Origin: Zonotrichia leucophrys gambelii
Lineage: Eukaryota; Chordata; Aves; Passeriformes; Passerellidae
NCBI RefSeq assembly: GCF_028769735.1
Contig: NC_088179.1
Span: 5,588,001-5,652,000 of the forward strand
Length of the DNA: 64,000 nt
Direction of reading: 5' to 3'
Shown: positions 53,809 to 64,000 of the stretch, in pieces
Numbering within the stretch: the first letter of the stretch is position 1
Layout: every line of letters starts with the position of its first letter
Position numbers and translations under genes: made by a program
The notes under the pieces: generated by a model
What the model saw: the letters and a program-made list of their open reading frames with translations, nothing else
The model's database searches: none
What the model was told of the DNA's origin: nothing

Positions 53809-53860
53809 TGTCCTGCTTTCACTGGGATAGAGTTAATATTTTCCTAGTAGTTAATACATT
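53809..53860 (+). mobile_element. Truncated ERVL-type LTR start
   Basis: TGTCCTGCTTTCACTGGGAT followed by AGAGTTAATATTTTCCTAGT and AGTTAATAC resembles the opening of a common avian ERVL LTR (GCTGGGATAGAGTTAATTTT wording), recognised from memory. Similarity is lost after about 50 bp, so only a decayed end remains. Confidence 0.55.
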
Positions 53861-55238
53861 CCCCACCAATTGCAAAGGTTTTGATGGTGCAGAAGAGGAG
53901 TGGCCCTAGACAGAAGCTCCAGCCATCCCAAGCAAGAGAACAATCCAGAAAAAACTCTGTTTCAGCTGTACCAAATTGTCATGGCCAGAGCTGCTGCAGC
54001 TGGACCATCTCCAGGTCCCAGAAGAGCATGTTCTGCCATTCCTGTTTTGATAATTTCATATTACTCAGCCCAACTCTGATGAAGTTACAGTGTTAGCACA
54101 ACCCTCCAGCACCTGCCAATGATCAGGAAGTTTCTTACTTCATTAACTAACTCTGCTCCTCTTGGGAACCTTGTTCTTCTGTCCTGTGCATGTCAAGAGC
54201 TGTAAAAACAAACAGACTAAAGGGAGCCTAAGGACAGCAATAAGCATTACTCATTTTCCCTCAGCTGGAATTCTAAAACAACATACAGACAGAGATCCAC
54301 CCTGCCAAGAACCAGAACTCCTGCTCTGTGCAAAAAGGAGCAGCAGGGCTGAGCTCCCCTCTCCAAGCACTGCCCACTGGGAGCTGCCTGCTCCTCCTCT
54401 GCCTCACCAAGGGACAGACCTGAGCAGGGATGTTGATGGAAATCCCTCCTCACAAAAGCAAGGGCAAGTTTAAAGTGATTGGATTAAACTGCATTAACCT
54501 CTGTGTGGACATGGTCACCCCAGATTTAAGTGGCCATTGCTCAGTTTAACAGGAGCCACTTCAATGTGACCTAATTCACCACCTGAGTAAATAAGGCAAA
54601 CCAAATAAAGGTCAATGACTGTGAAGAAGTGGCTACCCAGAAGAGGGTGACCCACTCAGAGCCTACCTATCAACACAGATTAACAGCAGACACCATCTCT
54701 CATCCCTCTGCTTAGAGCTCCAGCTTGGAAGAGCCACTGAGTCCTGGGTGGGAGCAGGACACCCAGAACCAGGGGGTCACCCTTAATTCAGGCAGGAGCA
54801 AAGATCACAAGTCATGTCAGCAAGAACAAACTCTCATTTCCAGGAGCTCAGCCTTTGAAACTCCTTGGCTGAGGCAGCTTGCCAAGAGATGGGAACAGAG
54901 AGGAGATGCTCCCACACACAGGGATGTGGCAGAGCACTACATTGAGCTGCTCCCTCCAGGTGCCAGGTTATGGCCATCCCAGTTTGAACTGGAGGAAGCT
55001 GAAGTTTGTGACCTGTCACAAAGATGCAGGTGATGATGAAATGCCTGAAACACTTCCAACCTTCCCAATCTCCTTCACCAGGGAAGGCTGGAAGAGGGAG
55101 GCTCCTGAACCCTCATACAGAGGTGATGGCACAACACCAAACTCAACTGGGATGTGAGGAATGGGAAATGGGAAATCATCATCAAAGCACGGGGCCAGCA
55201 AGCAGCAAAATGGGATTATACAGATTCATGGACTGCAG

Positions 55239-55262
55239 ATTAAAAACAAAAAAAAAAAAAAG
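55239..55262. repeat. Poly-A run
   Basis: AAAAACAAAA followed by a run of about 14 A. It could be a microsatellite or the tail of an unrecognised retrocopy. Confidence 0.8.
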
Positions 55263-57292
55263 AGATTAGAGGGACCAGACAGAGATACTTTCTCCTACCC
55301 CCTTCCAGTGACTGGGGGTTCTGGGCACAACTGAAATGGATGGTAAGAGAGACCATTCCTGTGTGTTCCCTTCACAGAGCACCCACTGCTGCAGCTGGAG
55401 GCAGGGACCTGGGCTAGTCACCCACTGCTCTGTCCCAACCAGGCATTTGTGTCCCATTTCTTGCAGGCTACTCCTCCCCACACCACCCCATGTCCACAGC
55501 TCCTGGCCCCCAGGTGGCACATCCCCACTGATGTGGTGGGCAGGAGTCTCTTGTCTGCCTGTCCAGAAGAGGATGGACAATAGTAATTATTCATGCAACA
55601 GCAGCTGCTCTTTCAGCTTTCCCTGAGCTCAGCCAAGTCAGATGTTTCTTCTCCCTGTGCCATCCCCCCTCTTCTCCACCCTGTTCTCTTTCCCCCCAGT
55701 TTGTCATTCCCAGTGACATGCCCCACTGGTGACCAGGAGCTGGTGGCCATCTCTTTCTGTCACCAAGGGTCAAGGTGAGTGATCCTGCCAGGTGCTGCTT
55801 TTTCCAGAGGATGAAGAGCGACTGAGCCTGAATCCTAATGAGCTGCCACCCCTCCATTGGGGGTCAGTGATGCTTTACCAGTGTCAATCAAGCATTGAGA
55901 AGATAAAAATTCCCTGCTCTTCCCAACCCTGCAGAAGTCAGGGATGTGAGCAAAGACACCAGAGCAGCAGAGATGAGTGGCTGTGGTGGAACATGTACCC
56001 ATCAGCATGGAAACTCCAGCTTAATCACCTACATTAGGTGTCCATTTCCATGAGATGGAGCACACACACAGGGCCAAATAGCAGGGCCTGAAATCTGGAA
56101 ACATCACAGCTCAGGGCACAGGGATGTGCTCTGTGAAACTCTAATTGCAGGATGTTGGGCAGGACTGTCAAACAGCTGGCACAGCCACCCTGTCACCTCC
56201 AGGCCTGCTGCTACCTGACCCGAGCCTGCAAGCACAGCATCCCTTTCCAGACCCATTAATTCCTGCCAAACACTGCAGCTCTGAGGCAAGGCACAGAGGA
56301 AAGAAGGCAGCTTGCTAATGCTCATCACATCCCCAGCCCAAAGCAGCAGCAGAGCTCTCCACCAGCCCCACACCCAATTCTCAGCTGCTGCAGAGGATCT
56401 GATGTTTGAAAGGTTCTGCCCCTGCCCAACCTTTGGCTCAGGATCACAAGGTCACAGTTAAGGAGGCTCTGGGCTCCTCGTGGCTGTCACTGCTCCTCAC
56501 TGAAGCTGTTTCATCCCAGCTGCTCTGGTTGCAGGGGCTGTTGCTGGGTTCAGCTCCCAGTTTTCCTTCCCTCTGTCCAGGCACGGCACATCCCTCTCTG
56601 GCAGGGAAATCAAGGTGCCGCAGCAGCCATGAATTATTGCTCACAAAAAGGGCCTGGTGCCCTGCAGCTCCAGGGTGCAGTGACCTCCATGAATACCTGT
56701 GCACACACCCCCTTTGAGGATTTGGAGTGTGAGCACCAAGGCTGCACAGTAAACCAGAGATTAATGCACAGCTGAGCAGAGCATTCCTAGGCAAGAATAC
56801 AAAGCAGAACAAAGGCCTTGCCATGCCTTCATCTTCTTCCCCACGGTTTCATTTATTTATTTCATTCACTTTGGAAAAAACTTCCTGAGCACAACTTGTA
56901 GCTTACAGCCCTGGCTTTGCAAAACTTCAGTGTGCAATAGGAGACTCCTTCCATTGTAGGAAGCAAATCTCCTGGAAAGTCAAGTCCCCAGCAGACTTTT
57001 CAGGCAGTCAACATATTCTGGAAGCCTCACACTGCTTCCAGGGGTCTGTCCAGGCAGACCACTAGGGAAATCTACCCCTTAAAGCTAGTCATCTTCACCA
57101 GAGAGGTCTAGAGAGCACCTGGTTATTCAGCAAAACCCATTAAATTCTTGGACCCTTGGCAGGGGCCAGGGAAGGTATTTTGGGATCACTCTTCCACCTG
57201 GCTTCAAAGCATGGCAAAGCAGAGCCAAGAGCAAGAGGGAGAGCACAGCTGAGCATGGGGCTTCACATCACACCTTAGCAGAAGGAGATAGT

Positions 57293-57400
57293 CAGAATCA
57301 CTGAGTCATTGAGGTTGGAAAAGCCCTCTAAGATCATCATTACCCCAACACTGCCAGGCCAATTACCCATGTCCCACATCCATGCTTATTTTGCCCTTCT
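57293..57400 (-). mobile_element. CR1 LINE 3' end
   Basis: CAGAATCACTGAGTCATTGA, GGTTGGAAAAGCCCTCTAAG, ATCATC and ACCCATGTCCCACATCCATG are antisense CR1 landmarks with an internal deletion. The right edge is unclear. Confidence 0.85.
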
Positions 57401-57511
57401 CAGGACAACCTCCTCCATGCCTTACTCTACTTACAGAACACTCGGAATGCAGTTACTATAGAGGTTTTCCTCTCAGAAGGTTCTCAAGATCTTCCCCTTG
57501 CATCCAAACAG
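57401..57511. other. Short spacer between two CR1 ends of the same subfamily
   Basis: About 110 bp without clear CR1 similarity separates two tandemly oriented minus-strand copies. Confidence 0.5.
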
Positions 57512-57738
57512 CACAGAATCACAGGATGGTTTAGGTTGGAAAAGCCCATTAAGACCATTGAGTCTGATTATTCCCCTAGCACTGCGAAGGCCAGCACTGA
57601 CCCATGTCCCCAAGTGCCACATCCACACGCCTGTTAAATCCCTCCAGAAACAAATTCCACCACTGCCCTGGGCAGCCTTTTCTAATGCCTGACAACCCTT
57701 TCAATGAATAAATTTTCCAGAATATCCAGCATAAATAT
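57512..57738 (-). mobile_element. CR1 LINE 3' fragment
   Basis: CAGAATCACAGGATGGTTTA, GGTTGGAAAAGCCCATTAAG, ACCCATGTCCCCAAGTGCCA, CATCCACACGCCTGTTAAAT, ACCACTGCCCTGGGCAGCCT and CCAGAATATCCAGC are antisense CR1 landmarks. It is about 227 bp and the same subfamily as the copy 110 bp to its left. Confidence 0.94.
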
Positions 57739-60109
57739 GATCCCAAGGCAGGTTTTGGGATGGCAGCTGTCTGCAGCACGGGTTGGGTGCTGGCAGGATA
57801 ATCCTCTGAGAGGGGCACAGAGACACAAACACACTTGTGACTGTTTTCCAAACAACAACACAGGGTGGAAAGCACTCTGCTGGACTTGGATGGTGGAGGA
57901 GCTTGATGCCAACACAACTGGGCCTGACCTACTGACATTTCTGCAGGCTCCCGATTCCTGCATGGGGGCTGTCACTTTAAATTTGAATTGCCTGGGTATT
58001 TTCTATCACAACAGCCTGATATTTTTTCCTCATGAAGAATAAATATTTACAAACCTTCACTCTCGCCAACAAAAGCATTCTGTTCCAGAATTTTCTTGGG
58101 GTTTTGTTCTGTTTTTTAACAGTTTCAGAAATCATTGCTCAACAATTTAATTTCTCTTACTAAAACAAGCAAGACACAAAAAGGATGCACAAACCAGGGG
58201 AAGGATCATGGCAACTCTTGGCTCACATTCCAGTGTTTTCAGTGATGTGCTGAAAAATGGCTGAGAGCATCTGTAGGAAATGCAAAGGATAATAGCACAG
58301 CAACTCCAACCAAGGACAGGTCAGGCTGTAGGAAATGTGTTTTCTTGGTAAACTAATGAGGGCTCAACCACTTCACACAACATGGGGCTGTAAAGAGATG
58401 AAACAAAATGAGGCAGCGCTGCTCCTCCAGCCAGAGGAGCCAACTCCACGTTCCTCAAACATCTCAAGAGCTTGCAAACAAAAGCAGAGCCCAGCAAAGC
58501 AGTGACCAGCTCACCCTTTATCCACCCCAAAGTCTGTCATCCCTAAGGAGCTGGCAGCCCACCCACAGGCAGTGTCCCTGCCAGTGCAGCTCATTCCAGT
58601 GGGATGTGAGGGGGCCCAGTGAGGGAAGGGCAGGGTGGGCACCTGGCTGAACACCAGCTTCCAGCACCAAGCTGAGCCACCCACACCCCCTGCCCAGTGG
58701 AGCACAAAGGGAATCATGTTTCACATCACCAGCTGGGGCTGGCAGGAACATTGTGTACAGCTTTTGTATTCACACCTACCAAAAAAAAGTCTCATCAGAA
58801 ACAGCGAGTTCAGACAATAGCTACAATAATAAATTTTGGGTGTGAAAAACCAGCCTTGAGGTGAGAACCTGAAAGAGTTTAGTCCATTCAGTTTGCTAAG
58901 AAGGAGGTTAAAAAGCAACTTGATTCCAAGTCCAGGCATTTCTACCCAAAACAATGCTAGTGGCTCTTGCTCACTACAATCCAACAGCCGCAGGCTGGAG
59001 TTGCAATGTCCAAATCCAGACCTGAGGTGAAAATTGCTGCCATATGGGTCCATGAGACTCAGATGTCTTTCCAGAGGAGAGGTTCCTACTCACTGACCAC
59101 ACAACCAAAATTTGGGGATGTATTCTCCTGCCTGTGTGATGCTGAAGCCAAGACAGCTCTTCCTGATTTCCCCAAAGTCCCACCCTCACCCATCCTGGCT
59201 CCAGAGGTGATGCTGGAGAGCAGCTCAGAGCCTCCATGGGATGTAAAGCCCAGGGTGAGGAGGCCACCCAGACCACACAGCCCCAGGAGCCTCTGCTGTC
59301 TGTGAGTTTGTTGTAGGATATCCCATGGACAAGCAGGGACATGGCCATGGCTGAGCTGCTGGGGGACAGCCAAGGGGCACCCAGAACCAGAGCAGAGCTC
59401 CAGCACTTTCCCCTTACTGTCACTGGCAGAAGAGAGCAGCCAGAATGGGCAACCAGGCAGCTCCTGTGGACAGAGAGATGGAGAGCCCAGGCTGGGAGCG
59501 ATGAGATAAATTCTGGAGATAGATGATTTATTGCATAACCCCCACAATATGGAGCTGCTTGACTCTATTAGGTGGATGGATGGCAGGGAATTTAAGAAGA
59601 GAAATAGATTTTTTACTCAGCTAATTAGCTAAAAAGGCTTGTCTGGAAACACGGGCCCCATTGTGTCTGAAGTCTGCTGACACACGGCTCAGAGCCACAT
59701 TTTTCTTCCCTGTTATTACTCTGCCTCCCAGAACATCCCTCAGAGACACAGAGAGTGGGGTGGGATCCCTGCAGCAAACCACTGGCACCCAAGACACCCA
59801 AAAAATGTTAAAGTGACATAATAAATACATGAGTTTATGTGTGTATACATAAATAGCTGCATACACTTCCAGGTATATTCATGCACCTACCTAGATATAC
59901 ACAAACATATTACTTATTAATACATTCTATACATGAAAATATCAGTATGCTAAAAAAAAAATAAAGTCAATGAAAGAGCCAAGTTTGCCATCAAAACCAG
60001 TTTGCTGCCTCACATTAGCCTTCCCCATAATTTAAAAGCAAACTGGGGGCACCTGATGAAACAAAAGGGCTGTAGATTGCAGAGAAATAAAAGAAAAATA
60101 TGACTTGAC
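57739..60109. other. Single-copy non-coding stretch, no gene seen
   Basis: AT-rich at about 58020-58160 and 59810-60080. The latter contains TGTGTATACATAAATAGC and ATATTCATGCACC-like words. The TAATTA palindrome block at 59560-59640 is listed separately. Confidence 0.5.
59560..59640. promoter_or_regulatory. AT-rich block with a 12-bp TAATTA palindrome
   Basis: AGCTAATTAGCT at 59619-59630 is a perfect palindrome centred on the homeodomain core TAATTA. It is preceded by GAAATAGATTTTTTACTC and followed by AAAAAGGCTTG. Candidate homeodomain dimer site, with no other support. Confidence 0.28.
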
Positions 60110-60375
60110 CCAGCACAGTCACTCCTGGAATCCACTACCCCAGGAAGTCATGGAGACGCACACCAGTGGAACAGACATTTTAAAGGACTGGATAATTTTA
60201 TGAGCATTAATAACATTTGCAGCTATGCAAGCTAATAAAATGTTACAAGGGTAATCAAACTTCATGCTTCAATGTGTAAGTTGATCACCTGTGAGCGCTG
60301 AGAAGGAATTTCCTCTCTGGTGCTGTTGCACTGAGCAAGTAGCCAGCTGCGCCACAGGGGTACACTTTTAATAAA
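60110..60375 (+). mobile_element. Ancient CR1/L3-like LINE 3' end
   Basis: CCAGGAAGTCATGGAGACGC, GACATTTTAAAGGACTGGAT, AATTTTATGAGCATTAATAA, AAGTTGATCACCTG, GAAGGAATTTCCTCTCTGGT and TGCACTGAGCAAGTAGCC follow the 3' portion of old amniote CR1/L3-type elements (last ORF2 codons plus 3' UTR), recognised from memory. It differs from all other CR1 copies here and is far more decayed. Confidence 0.55.
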
Positions 60376-61389
60376 AAAATTAAAATACTAAAAAAAATAA
60401 GAATCAGTGTCACTGCTCTGTCTTTGCTTGGTTTTCTCCTTCTGCATTAGCTGGCACTCAGCAGAGACCCCAAATATCAGTGAGAGCTTTGATATAAACT
60501 TTCTAAGGTGTCCTGGTGCAGTTTTGGGACAGCATATCCAACACAATCCAACAATAATATCACTTTACTCCTGGAGGGTTGTTCCTATAAGCTGGCAGCA
60601 GGAATTACACCAAGCTTAACCTGTCCTCCCCACAGCATGGATCCCACACTGACTCTTCATATTTCCATACTGGACAAGTTGTGTTGGCCAGCTAAGCACA
60701 GGCTCTTCCAGTAACTCTGAGCCCCATCACAGAGGAACTCCAGGTATTCCCAGGAAAACCTGGCAGCTTTTGAGCTCTCTACCAATTCAAAACTATCCAA
60801 CATGTTATTTATAATATTCAAGCAGCAACCTTGGTGTTTCCAGTGTTTTCTAGCCTCAGAAGTTAATGCCCTCGTAATTAATGAACTGACAGCAAACGCG
60901 GCAATCTGCTGCCACAAGCTTTGCAAAAGAAAGACAGACTTTGCTCCTGTGCCTACCCTTCTGTTCCAGGGAATCCAGGCTCAGTTCAGCCAGCTGGGGA
61001 GGAGGCTGAAGGGAGGATGGGACATAACAGGAGCATCAAAATAAACCTTTCACTACAAAACAACAAGCACAGTGGGGTTATCAATACAAATTCAAAGGGT
61101 TGGAGGGGACGAGGGTGTGCTCAAACAAGGGACCTGCTCCTGGAGCCTGTTCTCTCCAAAACAAAGAGAGAAAATAGGTATTGCATAGAAGGGATATTGG
61201 TAGAACACATGCTCTAGGCTCTCCACCGTGGGCAGACCACAACAGGGTCTGGTGAGCTCTCCTGTGAAGCACAGCCATTGGGAACACAGGGTTACAGCTC
61301 CCTGCCACACTCCCTCCCTGCACCATGGTTAAAACCTGTCACAGCACATATCATAATTGAGATGACTACATACACAATGTATTACCATA

Positions 61390-61680
61390 CAATTTCAGAA
61401 AGCTTTAAGCATTCTCCCGTACAGAGTAACACCTTACCTCACCAGAAGGCTTCAGACATCTACCTATACACAGTAACATCACTTCAGAAGGCTGTAAGCA
61501 CTGGCCCTCCTTGTTCTTTAGCCCAACCTTTTATCCCCTCCTGTTGCTGCCCTGCCCCTGTGTGCCCTCTGTTCCCTTTGGTGGTAGGTCAGTGCCCCTG
61601 GGCACTCCATGGCTCATTGCTGTCAGTGCTGCTCACAGCTGTGCTCATTGGGGTTGAGGCTCAGCCCCACAAACTGTGTG
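61390..61680 (-). mobile_element. Possible decayed avian LTR fragment
   Basis: Three degenerate copies of CAGAAGGCTTTAAGCA-like sequence start at 61396, 61443 and 61485 and are associated with ACAGTAACAYC words. They are followed by TTTAGCCCAACCTTTTATCC and CCTGGGCACTCCATGGCTCA. On the minus strand GGGATAAAAGGTTGGGC would supply a TATA-like box. The arrangement resembles antisense avian LTRs recalled from memory. No termini or target duplication were found. Confidence 0.33.
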
Positions 61681-62359
61681 CCTCCAAAAACCCACGTGTG
61701 TCACCATGGTAACCATGCCTGAACCATTCCCTAAACCCAAGCAGCCAGCACCCAGGCCTGGCTTTGCTGCCTGTGCTCCTCCTGCCCTTGGGAGCACCTT
61801 TCCCTGAGTCCCAGAGCCAGGGCTTGGAAGAGGCAAGACTCTCCTGGGACCGTAGGAAAATGCATCTCATCAGAACCAAGGGGTGCACCACTTATCACCT
61901 GGGGAGGGTTATTCACAAATTCCTCATTTGAGCACAAGGTGTGTTTGAAGGAGAACATGAGGATCCATTAACCACCCTGGCCATGCATGAGTCCATATTT
62001 CCTCTCCTTTCTATTTGTCCTTAGAGGAAGGCTGTTCAATATTCCTTTGGGAGAGAGGAGGCAAAGGACACAAGGATTGCATGTGCCAGTCACCCTTTCA
62101 GTCCCAAACAATCATTCTCACTCTGACAGTGTCCTCCAGGCCACAAAACCCATATTTTTCTGAATACACAGCACTAAGAATTGCACTCACTGCCCTCCAA
62201 AGACCTTTCCAAATGACATTCCCCCCTCAGCCTGGACAGCATTTGGCCTGGAACACGATATGCCCCAGGAAAGCCATAACTTTTCCATCAGGACAGGAAA
62301 GCTCTTTAAATCACGGTGAGAAGAGCGCCGTCATCAGAGTCCGGAGCTGAAACCCCATG

Positions 62360-62447
62360 TGATGTCACACACGTGAACCCAGCATGCTGACAACAGCCAT
62401 GGGGTTTAGAGTTACAGGCAATAAAGTATGACATCATGATGACATCA
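62360..62447. promoter_or_regulatory. Cluster of TGACATCA/TGATGTCA sites with an E-box
   Basis: TGATGTCA at 62360-62367, CACGTG at 62370-62375, TGACATCA at 62429-62436 and again at 62440-62447. The last two arise from an exact 11-bp direct duplication of ATGACATCATG. TGACATCA resembles ATF/CREB/Jun-family sites and CACGTG is a bHLH E-box. Function is inferred. Confidence 0.35.
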
Positions 62448-63713
62448 TGGAAGGAGAAATTCAATTCCCAGCCCAGGGGCTATCAGTTACTGCTTTATTC
62501 GAAAACCTGTCACTGTGTGCGTGAGCAATGAGCAGAATCCATCATTTCCACAGGTTTTATGGCCACCATAAATTTGGAACACTTAGGCCTCAGCCACCTC
62601 CCCGTGTCTCTCCAAGCCCATCTGTCAGTTCCTGCAAGGCTCCCTCCAGATCCCAGCACTACAAATCCCATTTCTGGGAAAACCAAAGCAGCTCAGGGCT
62701 GCTATGAGATCACAAAGATTGGGCTTTGGGGTGAGCAGGCACCTGTCAGCTCTGCACGTGGTTTCCCTCACTGCTGGGCTGACACAGCTGGATGCTCCAT
62801 GGACAAACCCTCTGACACTTGCACGACCACTAAAAGCCACTTTAAAACCTGTTTTGATGAGCACTCCCAGGCAGATGCTTCCAGAACATCTCCTGGGGCA
62901 GGCTGCCCATCTCACCCCTGCCAAGGCACTCACCAATGTATGTTAATAAAGGATTAATTTCACAGATATTCAGCAGGTCGCAGAGGCAGAGGTGAATGTG
63001 CTCTCCAGTGAGTCAGGTGGAATATTTGGGGGTGTTTTTTATGATTAGATATCAATCTGTCTACTCTCACAAATATGATCTGGCTCATGTGGTCATACAC
63101 ACATTTAACTCAGTCTTCATAACACCTCAGGCAGCGATAAGGGATGGATTTCTCATAAGATTCCTGACACAGAAGAGGTGTCCTTTGTCTTTGCCTCCTT
63201 TTATTGCTTTTATTTCACCTGTTCCTGCAAAAAACAAAGCAGTGCCATGACCCAACAGATATTTCCTGGAGTATATCAGAGACTCTTGACTGTGTCATTT
63301 CCAGTCATGAGCTGGGAAACTTCTCCAGTGCAATGAGCCCCTACTTCCAATTTCCTGACCTCCAAAGCATTAGATTAGACCGGTCTGATCTTTACCAGAT
63401 ACCTTGAAAATACAGAAATGTCCTCTGCTTGCTCCCACCCAGGGCACAATTTCCCAGAGTATTGAAATAAAATTTAAATTTCCATTTCCATCCACTACAG
63501 CTGCATTTGTCCTGCTCACCTCTCACAGGTCCCCTGCAAAATTGTCATTCTATGCAAAAGTGACCTCGTGCACTACCAGTGTCCCTTGGGACCTTCTAGA
63601 TATCCTTGACTCAACCCCAAAATCTCTGCCCAGGATGCTTAAAGGTGGTGCCTTTATGGGAGTTCAGCTGATAGACATCAAACACCATATCAAGTTATGA
63701 CACATTTTTAACT

Positions 63714-63770
63714 CTTGTTGATGCCCAAAACAACCTTGTTGATGCCCAGAACAACCTTGTTGATGCATAA
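63714..63770. repeat. 21-bp tandem repeat, about 2.6 units
   Basis: The unit CTTGTTGATGCCCARAACAAC starts at 63714, 63735 and 63756, the last partial (CTTGTTGATGC). The two full units differ at one base. Confidence 0.9.
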
Positions 63771-64000
63771 TCCCTGGGGTTAAAAAAAGTCACAGTGACA
63801 GCTGGGCTCAAAAAATTCAAGTTCTGCTAAGGATCTGGCAATATCAGCTGGATCATAACCCAGAGCAGGGTTCACTTAATTTTCAAGACATTTCATGAGA
63901 CAGTCTTTACACTATCTCAGTTCATTACTTCTGTGGAAAGATCAAGGATAACACTGGGGGTTGGAGATGAAAGAACTTGGCAAGTCACCTTCTCTTTTCT

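Larger units (their letters stand above)
53306..57292. other. Single-copy non-coding stretch with an LTR remnant
   Basis: The ERVL-like LTR start at 53809 and a poly-A run near 55246-55260 are the only recognisable items. No retrocopy could be identified upstream of the poly-A run. Confidence 0.5.
60376..64000. other. Single-copy non-coding stretch to the window end
   Basis: It contains the possible LTR relic at 61390, a regulatory-like motif cluster at 62360 and a 21-bp repeat at 63714. No exon or RNA gene was recognised. The 143-145-codon frames are unsupported. Confidence 0.5.

Noticed and set aside
55239..55262. Poly-A tail of a processed pseudogene
   Set aside because: No recognisable mRNA-derived sequence precedes it and no target duplication was seen.
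1..64000. CRISPR arrays, bacterial operons, tRNA or rRNA genes
   Set aside because: No direct-repeat/spacer arrays, Shine-Dalgarno-spaced gene series, or tRNA/rRNA cores were seen. The repeat content is clearly that of a vertebrate nuclear genome.

Overview
The window looks like intergenic or intronic nuclear DNA from a bird, most likely a passerine. Three things support this. CR1 LINE 3' ends recur throughout, about 18 copies on both strands. Two solo LTRs resemble avian (songbird-type) endogenous retrovirus LTRs. CpG is depleted except in a few GC-rich patches. The passerine assignment is an inference from repeat types recognised from memory, not from a search. I found no convincing protein-coding exon, tRNA, rRNA or known ncRNA gene. 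The longest open frames (about 190-225 codons) are low-complexity chance frames, some overlapping CR1 copies, and show no recognisable domain outside the CR1 reverse-transcriptase remnants.

Layout. 1-32 kb: single-copy sequence with seven CR1 copies, all on the minus strand (5.1, 8.2, 9.4, 22.0, 28.0, 30.8 and 32.0 kb). It also has a cluster of short-unit tandem repeats at 11.5-15.5 kb, an (ATCC)n microsatellite at 17.9 kb and a 397-bp solo LTR at 26.7 kb with a perfect 6-bp target duplication. 32-53 kb: plus-strand CR1 copies appear (35.3, 38.5, 42.1, 44.5, 47.5 and 53.0 kb). A CpG-rich 674-bp solo LTR lies at 35.9 kb, also with a perfect 6-bp target duplication. A minus-strand CR1 sits inside a plus-strand CR1 at 44.5-44.9 kb. 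53-64 kb: an ERVL-like LTR start at 53.8 kb, two minus-strand CR1 copies at 57.3-57.7 kb, an old CR1/L3-like tail at 60.1-60.4 kb, a possible decayed LTR at 61.4 kb, a TGACATCA-type motif cluster at 62.4 kb and a 21-bp tandem repeat at 63.7 kb.

Between the repeats lie AT-rich blocks dense in TAAT, ATGCAAAT and GATA-like words (2.2, 6.4, 17.3, 20.1, 21.1, 29.4, 29.9, 37.0, 39.2, 46.7, 49.9, 52.6 and 59.6 kb). They resemble the conserved non-coding elements of developmental gene deserts. Conservation cannot be seen from one sequence, so these are candidates only. The most specific ones are a pair of exact octamers 16 bp apart at 52582-52605, a 14-bp palindrome of two TAAT half-sites at 17358-17371 and a 12-bp TAATTA palindrome at 59619-59630.

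I see no novel multi-gene system. The points most worth following are the two LTR insertions with intact target duplications, the nested CR1, the octamer pair and a perfect 14-bp hairpin at 42600-42636.
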